Source: Volvox africanus (Eukaryota > Chlorophyta > Chlorophyceae > Chlamydomonadales > Volvocaceae). Taken from it: 64,000 nt of DNA. Each line of letters starts with the position of its first letter. The stretch's first letter is position 1. The notes beneath the pieces were generated by a model. It saw nothing but the letters and a program-made list of their open reading frames with translations. It was not told the DNA's origin and did not search any database. Location: contig BSDZ01000094.1 of assembly GCA_030268105.1 (NCBI GenBank), positions 3,878,501 to 3,942,500 on the forward strand, in the 5' to 3' direction. Shown here one piece after another: positions 36,277 to 49,600 of the stretch. Made by a program: the position numbers and the translations under genes.

Positions 36277-37346
36277 ATGGAACGCGAAATTATAATCCAG
36301 TGGAAACCGGACCAGGAGGGCCACAGATATCACCTCGGTATCTCTGAGTGCCCAGAGACTAGAAGCGCCCTATTGAGTGGCGAGCTGCAGGTCCAAGGAA
36401 GATGGTCAGTTTTTGTTGTATACATAACATTAAAGGATTCAGGGTATTGTCGCTTGCAAAAACTTGATGCAGCCCACAACTCTTCCTATGGGGGGTCCTG
36501 ACAGGACGTCCAAGCCTTTTGCACGCGCGGCCGTTCTGCATTTAGCCAGCAATGGTGAGCTTGGCCACAAATAGGCAACTTAATTTGGTTGCGATATGCG
36601 CAAAACGTGCGTAAAGTAAAGTTCAGAGGCATATCATACCCTGACATGCCAGCTTTGCTATTCGGTGCTTTCTTCCCAAGTTTAGGCTGCCTATGTGCGG
36701 GTAGGACGGACAGCTTACCATCTGGCGGGTCGGGCTGCTTAGGGTTGAAGGGGTTGGAGGTTTCTTTCCTTGACAACATTGTCATCTATCTGCTGATGAT
36801 CCCCACCGACAGGAAGCGGCCCGCATGTGACAATCCTTGGTCCCGGTACACATGCGGAGAGTGGCAGCGCCCAGGGAGCAGAGTCCCGCGTGAAGCTCAC
36901 GGCCAAGGCGCGCAAGAATCAGCTGATGGCTTCCAAGAGGTGAGGGCGCACCTCCATAATGCCGGTTCATGGTCATAGACCTCTCAGATGTAGTTTATGC
37001 CCTGGCCATTTTCCATTATGCGACATGATCTCGAAGCTGCTACTGCACTTTCAGCTTTCCTCAAGGTTGCCTGTGTAAACCTCTTTTCCCCGTTCCCCTT
37101 CTTCCCCTTTGATGTTTATCCCCACGTCCAGCGTTTTGATTTCGGAGCACACTGCCGGCGTAAATGGCCGTTATGCTTTACTAGCTGTGCCGAAAGGCGC
37201 TGCCGCCTCCTCTGATGCTGCTGCTGCTGTTGGGAAATCCAAGAAGCGGAAAGCACAGGAGGATGCTGTTTCACCGCAGGATTTGGAGGTGCTGTTGGCC
37301 CCGGTGGTGGTGAAGGATGCGAAGACGGGTGCGCGCGTGCGCGCGC

Positions 37347-37377
<31 letters not shown>

Positions 37378-40300
37378 TGCATCTGTCTCTGCGAGAGGGC
37401 TTGGTTCGCGAATATGAACCACAGAAATGTCATGGCGACATCCTGAAGGTCGGGGCTCTACTACCTTCTGCATGCCACGTTGGATTTGCACATCAGCCGG
37501 GTTAATCCCAGTCAATCTCGCTCCCGTGAGTTCATTTTGTTGCTTGCACCCGGGGTCATGATGTCATCACCAGGGAGCATTTGCCACACCTGCCGGCCTT
37601 GACCTTGACCTTGACACATTACCTCGTGGTTGAGCCGCCAGTAGTTGAGCCGCCGCCCCAGGAGCCCGCAGGTGACGGGCCAAGCGGATGGCTGGCAGCC
37701 GTCACGTGTAATGTTCATGTTCATATGTGGCCAGAGAGAACCATAATTGTGCCCTATGTGCTGCCACCCCACCCCGGCATTTGAATGTGGTTTTTGAAAG
37801 GGGGTCCGTCCGCGCCTCGGGGTCATGTACCGCCAGGTAACGCACATCAAAATCAATCCACTCGAGAGACTGCAACTTTCACAGGAGAAACTGCAACTTT
37901 CGCTCAGCTCAACGTAAACGGCGGCCACACGCGGTGGCCCCCTCTCTTCGGGCGTCTTGGGGCACTCTCTTTTCGGGTTGTGGTTAATTTTACAGCAACT
38001 GTGTACCCCTATCCCAGAGCGTGATTATAACCCTTCTTCCTTGTGGGTTTATGTCCCTCTAGAGAAACTGGGAAACGCTACCCGATCCCATGGGACGCTT
38101 GCAGGTGTTGCTGCAGAGGATGGAGCTCCGCTTTTCTGGGGCTATTGCCTGCGTCGTGGGGCTGCTGATGCAGCGAGTCGGGCACTGGTTGAGTTCCGGC
38201 TGGCGGTTGTGGCGAGCTTGGAGAACGACGGGCCACTGGTCCAGTCGTATAAAATCTCTGAACTTGAAGAGGAGCTGCGAAGAACCGTTGTTGCCAGGTG
38301 TGTGTGCGTGTGTGTGTGAGGGGGAGGGGAAGTCCAGGAGAAGGCCAGGTGAAATGTTGTGTGTGTGTATGTGTGGTGACGAGAAGAGAGTTCAAGGAGA
38401 TTTGGGGCTTCTTAGTATCATGTAAGTCAGGGTTTAACGTTCTTGGAGGAAGGGGTATTGGTTTGCCTTGTCAGGTGTTGGCAAGGTGGGCGAGAAAATG
38501 TTGCTTTATGATGCCGAAGATGATGGGCATTTGTGTACCATGAGCCACAGCCCAGCATGTATTTTTCTGTCGCTCTTGTTCTGGCTGGACACAAGGGAGG
38601 AGCTCGCCGCCGCCACGGTCCAGCAAAAGCAGCACCCGCAGCAACAAGCCGCTGCTGCCGGTGAAGGCGATGAAGCCGCGCACCAGGGTAAGAAGAAACG
38701 ACGCCGTGCGGGCATGGATGCGACCTCCATGGATGCTGGCGACGGTGGCGGTACCGCCCCAGCTGTAGCACAGCTTCATCAGGCCCTGTCAGATGCGAAA
38801 GCGCGCGAAGCGCGTGTCTCTGGATACATAGAGCTCCTGAAGCAGTTTGACGGCAAGGCACCTGTGATGTACAAGGGGACTACGTATATGCCAAAGTAAG
38901 GAGGGGTAGATGGAAGCTAGGTTGGGCTAATACTGGGTCTCTTGCTGGCTTCTCAAGCTGAAGGCTGCGGGTAGGGATGGGATGGGGCTAAAATTTGCAG
39001 CTGGCAGGGTTCAAAGCCCGGGACCCCTTATGTGGATTGCGATATGGGGATGGCGGCGGATTATGGATCATGGCGCTAAAAAGGACTTGATGCCTCAACT
39101 CAACCCGAATGCCATATTGTCCCCCACCCCAAACCCACAGACTGGAGAGGGTCCCCAGTCCGGCCATTCCGCAACCCATTAAGCAACACGTCGTTCGTAT
39201 TCCAGCCCCAGAGCCCGGGCTCGAAGCTCTGGTACTGATTGAGAGTCAAAGGGAGCCAATGCTTGTACGTGTGAGGCAGCATTGGGAAAAGCTGCGAAGG
39301 TTACTGGCTGGCATGCCCGCTACAGACGGGGAGGATGGTGCTCCGGCTGATGGAGCCGGAAAAATAGGAAAGAAGGCTAAGGCTGGAACTGGTGCGGCAT
39401 CTGTGGCAGACGCGCATGGACAGGGCCCGGCCACCAGCGAGGCACCGCGCTTTGACTTCTTGCCATGGATCAATCCGGGCCGGCAACCGGATTGGCTCAT
39501 GGAGTTGTGGCACGTGCTTGATCCCAAGGGTGAGGTCATCGCTGCGGACGACCTGCGCGCGCGCGCGAAAAGCATCCTTGGCAGCACCACACGCGGGACA
39601 TGTCGTGGCGAGGGTGACGGCCTGAGGCAGCTGCCCAGGTGATTATTGGGCCAGGCATGAGAATAAGCAAAGTTGGGGAAGCAAAAACGACGAGCGGAGA
39701 GACGCACAGGCTAGCTCCATTCAGGCGAGGTATTACACCAGGCCGATGACCTGCGAGCCCCAGTTCCGCTTTTGTACTCCTGTGCCCCTTCCCCGACAGT
39801 CTTGTGTCGCTAGCGCTTACCCCGGCAGCTAATAACTACGTCCTACTGCGCCAAACCGTTGTGCTTTCATTCCACCTTCTGATTCCCTGTGTCGTACCTA
39901 TGCCTCGCGCGGTCCTCACTGCAGGCTTGAAACCTCGCGGTCAAGTGATGGGGCCAGTCGGGCTTATGGGGGTGCTATTACGCAGGAAGCCGCCGATGCA
40001 GAAGAAGCAGGCCATAAAGTGCAAGGCGGCTTGGGGCCACCGCCTGTGGCGTTGACGGTGGTGTTGGACGAGCGCCGTGAAGTATGGGAAGAGGAGCTTC
40101 AAAGCAGCGTCCTCCAGGTGAGGCGCCTCGTGTGGGGCGGGACGACACAAGGCGATATGCGATCAGCTTTGAAGGGAGAGAAGTCAATGGAGAGATGCGA
40201 TGGCATAAAAAAGTTGAGCAGCTTGGATGGTTGGTAGATGCAGGAGGTGATGTGCTGGATTAGGCATGGGTCCTGTAGTTGGGCACTCCCGGCAAGCTGC

Positions 40301-43300
40301 ATGACTCATGCGGCGGACAGGCATCCCCTGATGGGGCAACCAAAGTGCAAAGCGGAGGCCTGGATTGTGAACCTAAAGCACCTGTACTTCCTTCGGTCGT
40401 CTCGGATGACCTCAATGCGAGCTCGGCGAAGACTGCGGGAACCGCCGCAAACACCTGACTGGCTTTAGTTACTGGTGTCACGGTATCAGGACTCCGAATC
40501 CCAGGATTGAGCACAACTCTGCACCTAAGTTCTGCTCAATCCTGGTCCTCCCTTGCGATGTGCGCGGCGATTGGTGATAGTTCGCGTATTACCTCACTCC
40601 TTCGGTCGCTTGCCTGCTCCCGGTTTTTTTCTACAGCTGCTGCCTTGGCAAGCTACTGGCATGCCAGAGACGGCAGAAGGCAGAAGCAAGAAGGAAAGCG
40701 AGTCGGCGGACAACGAGCTTCAGCGTGTACGTACGGCATTGCTGCATCTGCATGCCGAGGTCTTTAAGTTGTCGCCGTGGAAGCGGGTCAAGCGTGGCGG
40801 GCGCTCGCTGGGGATGGAGGGGGCCCCTGAGGAGCAGCTGAGAAGAGCGGCGGCTCCGGGGTCGACGGCTGCCGAGGACTTCATCGGACCACTACCTAAC
40901 GTGGCGGCACATCTTAGGGTGGGTTATAAGACTCCCGAACTGGCATGTTGCTAGGATGCTGGGTTTAATGCGAGCGTACGTAACTGCATTTCGGAGAGGA
41001 CTATTGTATGCTGCTTGGGTTCAATATTCGCTGACCCAGCCTGTGTGAATGTACAAGGACATCACAGAGATATATCTTGAGTTTTTAACACGTGCCAATT
41101 TTGTAATTGTGATCGGTGTAGGAGGCGGCGCACCCGTCGTTGGTGAGACCTGCTGTACGGCCGCTGCCTCCCGACGCAACGACTGCCATGATTGTTGCCC
41201 CGGCCGCCACCGGTGCAACCGCGGGCACCAGCGGTGGGACGGAGAAAGCAGGCCCCTTAGCTGCCGTCGGAGCTTCTAAGGACATTACCACGAGGAATGC
41301 GGCGGGCGCGGCTTCTATTCACTCGACACTAGCAGTCGGTGGTATCGGCCCCTCGGTGGCGGAGGCCCCGCCAGCGGCGCAGGAGCAACCACTACTACTG
41401 CTGCCTGCGGGGCAGGAGCCGACGCTGAATAATGGTGGTCCCGCGGCGGTGCCGCCGCCGCATTTAACCGCTGGTCCACCTACTGCTTGCGCCACTGTCA
41501 CGCCGCAGCAGGTCATGGAGACGTCCCGACGGCTGTTGAAGTCGCCATACACGATGTCAATGTGCGCCGCGAAGCTGCTCGTCGAGGAATTGATACCGCC
41601 CCTGCGCACGCTCACGTCGTTCATGTTGCCTCATCTTGCAACATCAGCAATGGCTCTGGTGCCCGGCATGACCCACACCATGGCAAACGAGATGCAGGCG
41701 ATGGTTTCGGCGATTTTCGTGCAACTTGGATCCATGGAGGACTTCATGTCCTCGTGTGCATCTGCCAACGCGACGGCCGATGGAGAAGAGAATGGTGGTG
41801 GTGGGAATGACAGCACTGGCAATAGGATGAAGTCATTGGAGCGACAGTTCCAAGACGTGCAGGCGCGCAACAGGCAGCTGGCGTCTGCAGCTAAGGTTAC
41901 CGTCAGCAGGTGTGTTTTGTCTTGGCGTGGCGTGCTCCCGCACGGTTTATTTTGACCTGATTGCGTCCTCCTGTGCGGTGGACGCCGCATGGCGGGATGG
42001 CCTGGCCTCTCCTTGCCTTGTCGTCCGAAAGTATATGTCGCCTTTTCGCAGGCTTTGGCTTAGTGCGTGCACGGAGCCGGAGGTCAAACGCCTCCATGGT
42101 TCACGTTCCCATGGCTATGCTTATCCTCAAATGCAAGAATATGTCGGCCGCTGGCTTAGGCTGTCATGCTCCCAATGAGATATGTTGCCTGGTATTTTTC
42201 ACTTCGCATTCGGATGCATTCAATCCTACAAACATTTTAGACGGATCTTGGAGCAGGGGCATCTCCAGATGCATGCCTGTACAATTTCCACAACGCTTGA
42301 CGATTGCCTTGTTTCATTCTCTGCCCAATGCACCCTCCGCTCACTCCCTCCCATGTACCCCTGTGCTCGTACGCAGGTATGGCATGCACATGGTATCAGC
42401 GGTGGTAGCTCAAGGGACGATGGAGCCGCCCATCCCACAGCCGGGCAAGGCTGCCGCAGCTGCCTCCGTTGGCACTGGGGCTGGGAGGGGAGCTGCGCCC
42501 GCGGCTGCAGCTGCGGCTGGAGGCAATGCATCAGTGGGGAAGCCTGCTGGGAAGGCCGTAGCCGGCAGCGTAGCTGTGCCGCCGCCACGCGCCGTTGCGG
42601 CCACAAGTGCGGCTGCAAGAGGCGCTGCGGCTGCTGCAGCAACTGTTCGGGCTGCTGCCCCAAATGCTACTACACCTGCTCCGCCCAGCGCCGTGATTGC
42701 AGGGGTAGCAGCCGGTACAACTGAGAAAATTGCTGCTACAGCTGCAGTCAGCGAGGGCTATGCTGACAGCATCAAGGAAAAAAGTAGCAGCAGCAATAGT
42801 AGCAGCAGTAGTGATGAAAGCGCCAGTGGCACAGGTACCAGCAGTTCTACCAGCAGTTCTACCAGCAGTTCTACCAGCAGTTCTACCAGCAGTTCTACCA
42901 GCAGTTCTACCAGCAGCGGTACCAGCAGCGGTACCAGCAGCGGTACGAGCAAAAGTACCAGCAGCGGTACGAGCAAAAGTACCAGCAAAAGTACGAGCAG
43001 CGGTACCAGCAAAAGTACCGCCAGCAGTACAAGCAGCGGTACGAGCAAAGGTACCACAAGTAACGCCAGCAACGGTGCTACCAGCAGCACTAGTGAAGGT
43101 ACGACCAGTAGCGCCAGCAAAGGTACGACCAGCAAAAGTACGAGCAAAGGTAACACCAGCAGCAGTACGAGCAAAGGTACCATCAGTAACGCCAGCAAGG
43201 GTATTACCAGCAGTAGCAACAGCAGCGGTTCGGATAAAGGAACCAGCAGCGGGACGAGCGATAGTACCACCAGCAGTGGCACAGACAGTGGTAGCAACAG

Positions 43301-46300
43301 TAGCCGTGGCGACAGTGCAGACGCAGGTGCGAAGTAGTGTTGGGCCGCACACATTGGGCCGCATGTCCTTGTATGGCAGGGAGCTTCGTCGGTCCCTAGC
43401 CCTTACTGACACGACGTCCTTGGAGATGCGCAGGATCTTGCAGCTTTCGTTGGCGTCGACGAACCTCTTGTGCACCATGAAGCTTAGCAGACACCGCTGT
43501 GTCGGGTGAAAGCGCGCAGAAATCCCATGAAAACGCATTTTGGAAATGCATGGTATTCTGCTTACGGGCAAGGGATTTGTTGTTACACGCACTGTGCACA
43601 TTGTGCGTGCGATCTTTTCAGGCGTGTGTTGTCATCTGCTCCGTGGGCGCATGTAAGATTTGAGTGCACCACAGCGCGTTACTCCTGGCGGCCCTGAAAC
43701 TCTCGCGCCGCCGCAGGCCCGCAGGAAAAGCATCCAGCATCAGTGGATGATGACGATGCGGCTACCGGAAACGATGGTGTCAGGGCACATGGTGCGTTGG
43801 AGGGCGCCGTGTTTGCAGGTGAAGGTGATGCCCCGGATGACTTTGGAAGAGAAAAAAGCTATAGTAGGGACGCTGTTGTAGTTCCCTCTGCAGCTGCAGC
43901 TGCAGGGGCCCTTACCTCGTCACAGCCGCCCGAGCATCAAGCATTGCAAGGTATGGAGATCGCTGACAGTGGCCAAGTTGCCAGCAGCAGCACCACCACT
44001 AGTCGTGGTCGTACTGATGGTGACGACATTAACAGCGATGGCGGGACCGGAGATGGCGGGAAAATTGTTGACACGGGCAGTGACGATATCCACGTTTCGG
44101 AAAGTGAAGATGATCCCTGCGGTACTGGTGGCGGTGGCAATCATGGCTATGGTGCAGGCGAGAATAAGGGCAGTGGCGGCCAGGATGTACTTATCGGTGG
44201 AGCGAAGCCTGACGATTCCGTTGGTACGGATGCTCCGGTACTGTCTGCAGAGGCCTGCTCAGATGGCGCCTGTGCAAAGGCTGTGGACAAAGAAGCTGGA
44301 ATCGATACGTGCATCAACCCCGTGCCCACGAGTCCTGAGCATGGCGCCAGCACCAGCTCAGGAAGTGGGACCGGCACCAGCTCAGGAAGTGGGACCGGCA
44401 CCAGCTCAGGAAGTGGGACAAATACCAGCTCAGGAAGTGGGACAAGTACCAGCTCAAGCCCAGAAAGTAATTCCAGCTCCACCAGCAACTCGGATGAAGC
44501 TGAGGCGAAAGAAATGGATGATGACTCTGACAGTATTGCTGCTGAGGGGGGTGATAGCGGCGATGGCGGTAAAAGCGACGGTACAGGGAAAGTTGGCAGT
44601 GACAGTAGTGCCGAACCTGCGCACGCCGACGCTGGTTTAGATTCTGAGGCCGAGCGCGAAGTTCAAATTGCCGCAGCAGTCGAAGCCATGGAGGTCCGGA
44701 CGCTGCCACCCGCCGCGTTCATGACGCCCATGCCAACATTGCCAGCGGTCAGCTCTTTGTCACAGCACGCGGCGACAGATGAGGTCAATGGCAGTTCCAC
44801 AAGTAACATAAGTTCCAGGAGCGACAGCGACAGCAGCAAAAGCAGCGGCACCAGTGGCAGCGAGGATGCCAGCAAAAGCAGCGGCACCAGTGGCAGCGAG
44901 GATGCCAGCAAAAGCAGCGGCACCAGTGGCAGCGAGGATGCCAGCAAAAGCAGCGGCACCAGTGGCAGCGAGGATGCCAGCAAAAGCAGCGGCGCCAGTG
45001 GCAGTGAGGATGCCAGCAAAAGCAGCGGCACCAGTGGCAGCGAGGATGCCAGCAAAAGCAGCGGCGCCAGTGGCAGTGAGGATGCCAGCAAAAGCAGCGG
45101 CGCCAGTGGCAGCGAGGATGCCAGCAAAAGCAGCGGCGCCAGTGGCAGCGAGGATGCCAGCAAAAGCAGCGGCGCCAGTGGCAGCGAGGATGCCAGCAAA
45201 AGCAGCAGCACCAGTGGCAGCGAGGATGCCAGCAAAAGCAGTGGCAGGGGCGACGGTGTCAAAAGTAGCGAAGGTACCGAGAGCAGCAAGACCAGCAGCA
45301 GCGGCGATAGCGCTGAATCGCAGTCCATGTCGGGGCCCTCTGCTGGGGGTCATCCCATCGGGATCACAGATGTTGGTGTTGAAGCCAGCGGCAGGGTCAT
45401 CGCGGCAGCCGTTGGCGTTGGCGATGAAACCGGAACCGTTGAGGACAGCGACATCACTCTGCCGCCGTCCGAGGACGGGGAGCCGCAGCAACTTGACCAA
45501 CTGGCGGCTGTCGATGGCGGCGTTAGTAAGGAGTCGGGCTTAAAGTCGTCAGGTCAGGTAGAAGATGGCTTCTGCGAACATGTGCTGCAGGTGACTCAGG
45601 CAGCGTGGGCCGATGCTGCTGCCACTGCCAGGCCGTTGGGCATTGACGGCAGTGGCGGATCTGCGTGTACAGGCAATAGACGGGCGGTCAAGTGTTTCAA
45701 ACGCAAAGTGCCGTCCGATGACGCAGCCCCTGGTGGCGCGCAGATCCTGTTGTGTGACCCTGAAGATGCACTCGCCAGTCAACCTGCCGCCATGAAGAGA
45801 CGTAAGGACCCTGCGGAGCGGCCCGCGGCGAGAATGGAAGATCAGCAGAAGGCAGCACACATGCATTTCCAGGTGGGCAAACCGCAGGAAGGTCAGTTGG
45901 AGTCGGTGAAGCGACCTCTCAGCACGACGGGTGTGACGCTACCCTCCCGGCATAAGTCGACAAAAGGGGGAGAGGCCGTTGGGGCCATCGACGCTGGTGC
46001 TCATGCGTTGCCGGGCGGTGCCTCTTGTGTAGAGCGGTCCGCTGACGTCCACACTACCTTGGCTGCCAACAAGCGCCCCAAGCTCGTGACGATGGGGCCC
46101 GAAGGGTCCCCCCTACGGCAGAGCGGGAAGCCCGTAGACCAATATGAAATTCCGAGCAGCGACACGTTGGGCGATGGGGATGCACAGGAAGACGTCAATC
46201 AAGGAGACATCAAGAGCAGCGATCTCGGCCTCCGCGCAGCAGCTCGCCGAGGTCGGGGCGTCGGCCGTGGGCGAGGTAGGGGAGCTGGGCATGGAGGTGC

Positions 46301-46643
46301 CAACACGGCAAACGTAGAGAATGCAGCCGCGCCGGGTTCGGAGCTGCCAATCGAGGGAGGGGAAAGAGGGAGGTCACAGGTCCGGGGTAGGGGGTCGAGC
46401 CGCAAAGTCGCCGGCTCGGTGGTTGTGGCCGACCCGGGGGGTGCTAACATCCTGGATTTGCAGTTGTGGAACGGCGGGGGCGAAAGCAGTCTGCCTGAGG
46501 GGCGGACCAGGAGGTTAAGCCGAGTGGCTACCAGCACCACCACTGGGGCAGCCGATACAGGGAATGTCAACGCATCCGGCGCAGCAACTAAGACCCCGAC
46601 CGGGCGACGGGGGAGAGGCCGTTCGAGGGGTTCAGGTGGGTGA
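36277..46643 (+). CDS. Large Ser/Gly/Ala-rich low-complexity protein, 5' end unresolved
   Basis: Supported exons: 36813-36939, 37132-37328, 37531-37671, 38063-38297, 38596-38895, 39141-39638, 39925-40117, 40637-40918, 41122-41909, 42377-43326, 43717-46643. Phases agree throughout, giving at least 2,212 residues. A frame from ATG 36277 (MEREIIIQWKPDQEGHRYHL) may be the first exon, but its donor is unclear. The N-terminal half has a Lys-rich stretch (VGKSKKRKAQED), a likely coiled coil (ISELEEELRRTVVAREELAA) and moderately complex segments such as FDFLPWINPGRQPDWLMELW. The second half is Ser/Thr/Gly repeats with acidic patches. The C-terminus has RG-rich clusters (GVGRGRGRGAGHGG, GRRGRGRSRGSGG). 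Basic plus RGG-like composition suggests a nuclear or RNA-associated protein, as inference only. Unusually large final exon (2.9 kb). No known family recognised. Confidence 0.7.
37328..37380 (+). repeat. (GC)n(GT)n alternating purine-pyrimidine tract
   Basis: About 50 bases of alternating GC then GT dinucleotides start immediately at the inferred donor of exon 37132-37328 (ACGG, then GTGCGC). Such tracts can adopt Z-DNA. Several equivalent GT dinucleotides in the tract make the exact donor ambiguous. Confidence 0.85.
42837..42950 (+). repeat. 12-bp tandem repeat encoding Thr-Ser-Ser-Ser
   Basis: ACCAGCAGTTCT is repeated six times, then variant units ACCAGCAGCGGT. It lies inside exon 42377-43326 of the Ser-rich gene and is read in frame as TSSS and TSSG, continuing into degenerate Ser/Thr/Lys repeats up to about 43300. 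Confidence 0.95.
44352..44447 (+). repeat. 24-bp tandem repeat encoding TSSGSGTG
   Basis: Four units beginning ACCAGCTCAGGAAGTGGGAC within the last exon of the Ser-rich gene. The last two units are diverged at the final codons. Confidence 0.9.
44847..45242 (+). repeat. 36-bp tandem repeat, 11 units, encoding G(T/A)SGSEDASKSS
   Basis: Exactly 396 bases, with all changes confined to the second codon (Thr or Ala), one synonymous site and the last units (one STSGSEDASKSS). The units stay in frame, so expansion or contraction occurs by whole 12-residue blocks. Because the repeat lacks stops in other frames, long antisense frames also appear here; they are not genes. Confidence 0.97.
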
Positions 46644-49600
46644 GACACCCGCACAAACAGCGAATCATTAGCCGCACATTGGGAACAGCGAACCTCGTGG
46701 ATTTTCATTTACTGCCCAAACCCTAAGTGGCACCTTTTCGGTGGAAGACAATGCCGTATAGGGGGCCAAAGATATTGATGGCGTGTCTATGTAGTTGCAT
46801 GGGATGCTTACTTACTTAAGGCATGGTGGCATAGGGGTCCCTGCGCAGCATGGTGGGTGCATTGAGCCGAGCCCATTGGCGCTTTGCAATGGTCGAGTTT
46901 GCTCGACCCCCTGGATCATCAGAGTTGCTAGCTGCCAGGCCAACGCACATGTCGTTGGATTGATTGGTGATGCGATTAGGGCGGTTTGGTAAGGTCTGGT
47001 TTATGAGGCGTTGGACTTGGCTGACCCAAACATCACCTTGAGCCGCTGCTGCAGCTGCCGCTATTGCTACTGCTACCTACTGCTTTTCCGCTCAATATAA
47101 AATGGCGTCATGGGATACTCGGTCACATACGCTGGATCTGGATTCGGTCGCTCCCCTTGATTTGGGTTCGGTCACTCCTTGCAGCGTAAACATGCTTGTC
47201 CGCCCGCGTGGGCACACGTTTCGCAGGTCTTTCTGGTTAGCTGAGGCGGACTGACGGTCAAGAGGCGAGGTTGAAAGTTCGTGCTTGCTTGGCTGTATCT
47301 TTCCCAAGTTTTAGTTAGTTGCTTCATGATGACGGCCTAAGTCCGAATGCGGTATGACTCATAACGCTAAGAATGCATGATGCTGATGACGCACTGTGTG
47401 GCTTTCAGGAAATTTATATCTTAAGCGATAGTCTGCGGCCTGAATGGCTTATTTGGTGAGAACTTATCTATCCGGGATGATCGGGGAACTCCCGAGTCCA
47501 ATTGCAGGAGTACAATTGTGGTTATTACCGCCCGCCAGGTGGTGCGCTTTGGGCTGACATGCTTTTCGTCACTGTATGGCATGGCGCTATCTTCACCGCG
47601 GCTAAAGCCGAACTTTGAAGAAGGTGAAAGGAATTGTGTGTTCGGTAATAACTCCCAAGCGGCCAAGAGATGTGCGTTACACGGTGTACACGGTATGTGT
47701 GTGTACCCCCGGGTCACGTGATAGCGGAGGAGAGGGAGCGTCCTGTTATGTTGGGAGTCTATCAGCAGTTGAGCGGCTAAGTGACGTGCCTACTGAAAAG
47801 GTATCAGGTGAGCCGTTGGCTAGTTCCCGTAAGTACTGAGCTTGTACCCCAGCTGGATATATGTGACTGTGGGCGGTGGGGTTAAGGTTTTCTCCAGCTG
47901 GATATATGTGGCGTTGGGGCGATGGGGTTAAGGTTTTTTTCCATTATAATGAGCCAGATAATGCGCACTGGAAGATAACGGGACCTTACGGTTGTGGTTT
48001 GCAGGATGGAGCTGGTATTTGTTGTGGGTGAGTCATCGACATGCCGGGAGGGATAAAAGTTTAATTCCTTGACCAAAATTCCTTGAGCGAAAAGCAAGAA
48101 AATGTGCCCTTTTCGTTGCAACAGCGCGCCTGCTGGTGTGTGTGGAATGCATAGTTGCGATAGATCATTGATATTGCCTCTGGAATTGTACCGGCACGTT
48201 ATGGACCGATTAGTCCTGCTGAAGGGGCAGGTGAAAGAACTCTGGCGACGAACACTTCCCTCTAGTGCGTTTGCTGTCGCGCCTCCAGCACGTTCACGCC
48301 TCCAGTCCTACTTAAGCATATGTGCACCTTGCCCGCAGCCTTTAAGCTTGGTGGTACTCATCTGCTTGTCGATACCAAATTAAACGAACGAGGGATCCTG
48401 ATCGTTTGTAGTACAAAAGTACTTCGCCAACCGCGACTCCGGATTATGGGATATGCCGATTACAGTTATTCCTGTTGTTCCCAGAGGTTGGATTTTACAT
48501 TTATAATCGACGTTTTAGTTTAAGGCCAGGCCTGTGCAGCCTCAATCAGGGGTGACAGGAGGTGGTGTAATCCACTGTGAAATCTGCTGGGAGCATTTAT
48601 GACGCTGTATGACAGCTAATACAGTTAGTCTTTGACATCAGTATCGACTGCATGCAGCCCTCAGCTTCACTCTGTCATGGAATCTGGAGCGAGTTTGTCT
48701 TGCATTATTTCCATTGTCTGTCCAAATCTCAGTGCTTATCGGGACGCGTCCAGGTCCAGATCTAACCTACCCAGGCAATTAGGGAGGTTTGGAAACGTAT
48801 TGAAACAATTAAGAGCAAAACATGGAAACCTTACCAGAACGGGGATCACCCTACATGATAGAAATTATGACCTTCGCGCGCCGCAGCTCGTCCTATGCCA
48901 CTCGGCCGTACGGCAGCCATATTGCATCGACTGCGACAATATTCGTCTTTATTCAAATTAAAAAATATTGTAAATGCAGTCATCTATTATGGCTTCAGAT
49001 AACAAGTCGGAGTTGGCTGGCTCAGGTGAACGTACATCAGTATCGTCAAATGCACGAAACCGGAAATCCAGCATGTAAAATTCTGTTTAACACGTTATAA
49101 TTATATGGATCACGGTAAGCTGAAACTTGGGAAAGTCGTTGCTAGTCCTGGTCTGGGCTTGCCTGATATGTCCTGCAGACATATCAGCTGGCGGATCGTA
49201 CTGATTTAAGGGGTAGAATCCATGTGAAGTTCATATGGCAAGAAATAGGGCTGGTAGGTTGGGTGGGTGAAACAGGTCAAGGACGAAAGTAGGGGATCAA
49301 GCAGGGGAGAGGGGAGAACAGCTCGGCCGTTATTTTCAGTTGCAGCGCCTGACTGTAAAAAGCCAACTTAAGGCCCCCAAACTTTCAGTCCCAAACCAAT
49401 GGAAATTAATGAGAAATATTTTAAAACACTTATTAAGCATGTTGGAATCAGTATCTTTCGGCAGGTAGTAGTGTTAGCATGGGATGGCCCCGCGCAGCGA
49501 GGCATGCATGTGTGTGGGACATTGCCGGTGCTAATCGGGCAGCAGCACACTTATCATTAGATAGATCATTACCTGCACACAGTGTATTTTCATTCGCAAA

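Noticed and set aside
42531..43601. 356-codon minus-strand frame opposite the Ser-rich gene
   Set aside because: Antisense shadow of the GC-rich Ser repeats; the plus strand has in-phase exons and splice sites.
44663..45500. Leu-rich and Ala/Gly-rich antisense frames and a second plus frame over the 36-bp repeats
   Set aside because: The 36-bp unit has no stop in several frames, so long frames are automatic.
48632..49100. Overlapping plus-strand frames of about 100 codons
   Set aside because: No homology signal, no consistent splice sites, AT-rich non-coding composition.
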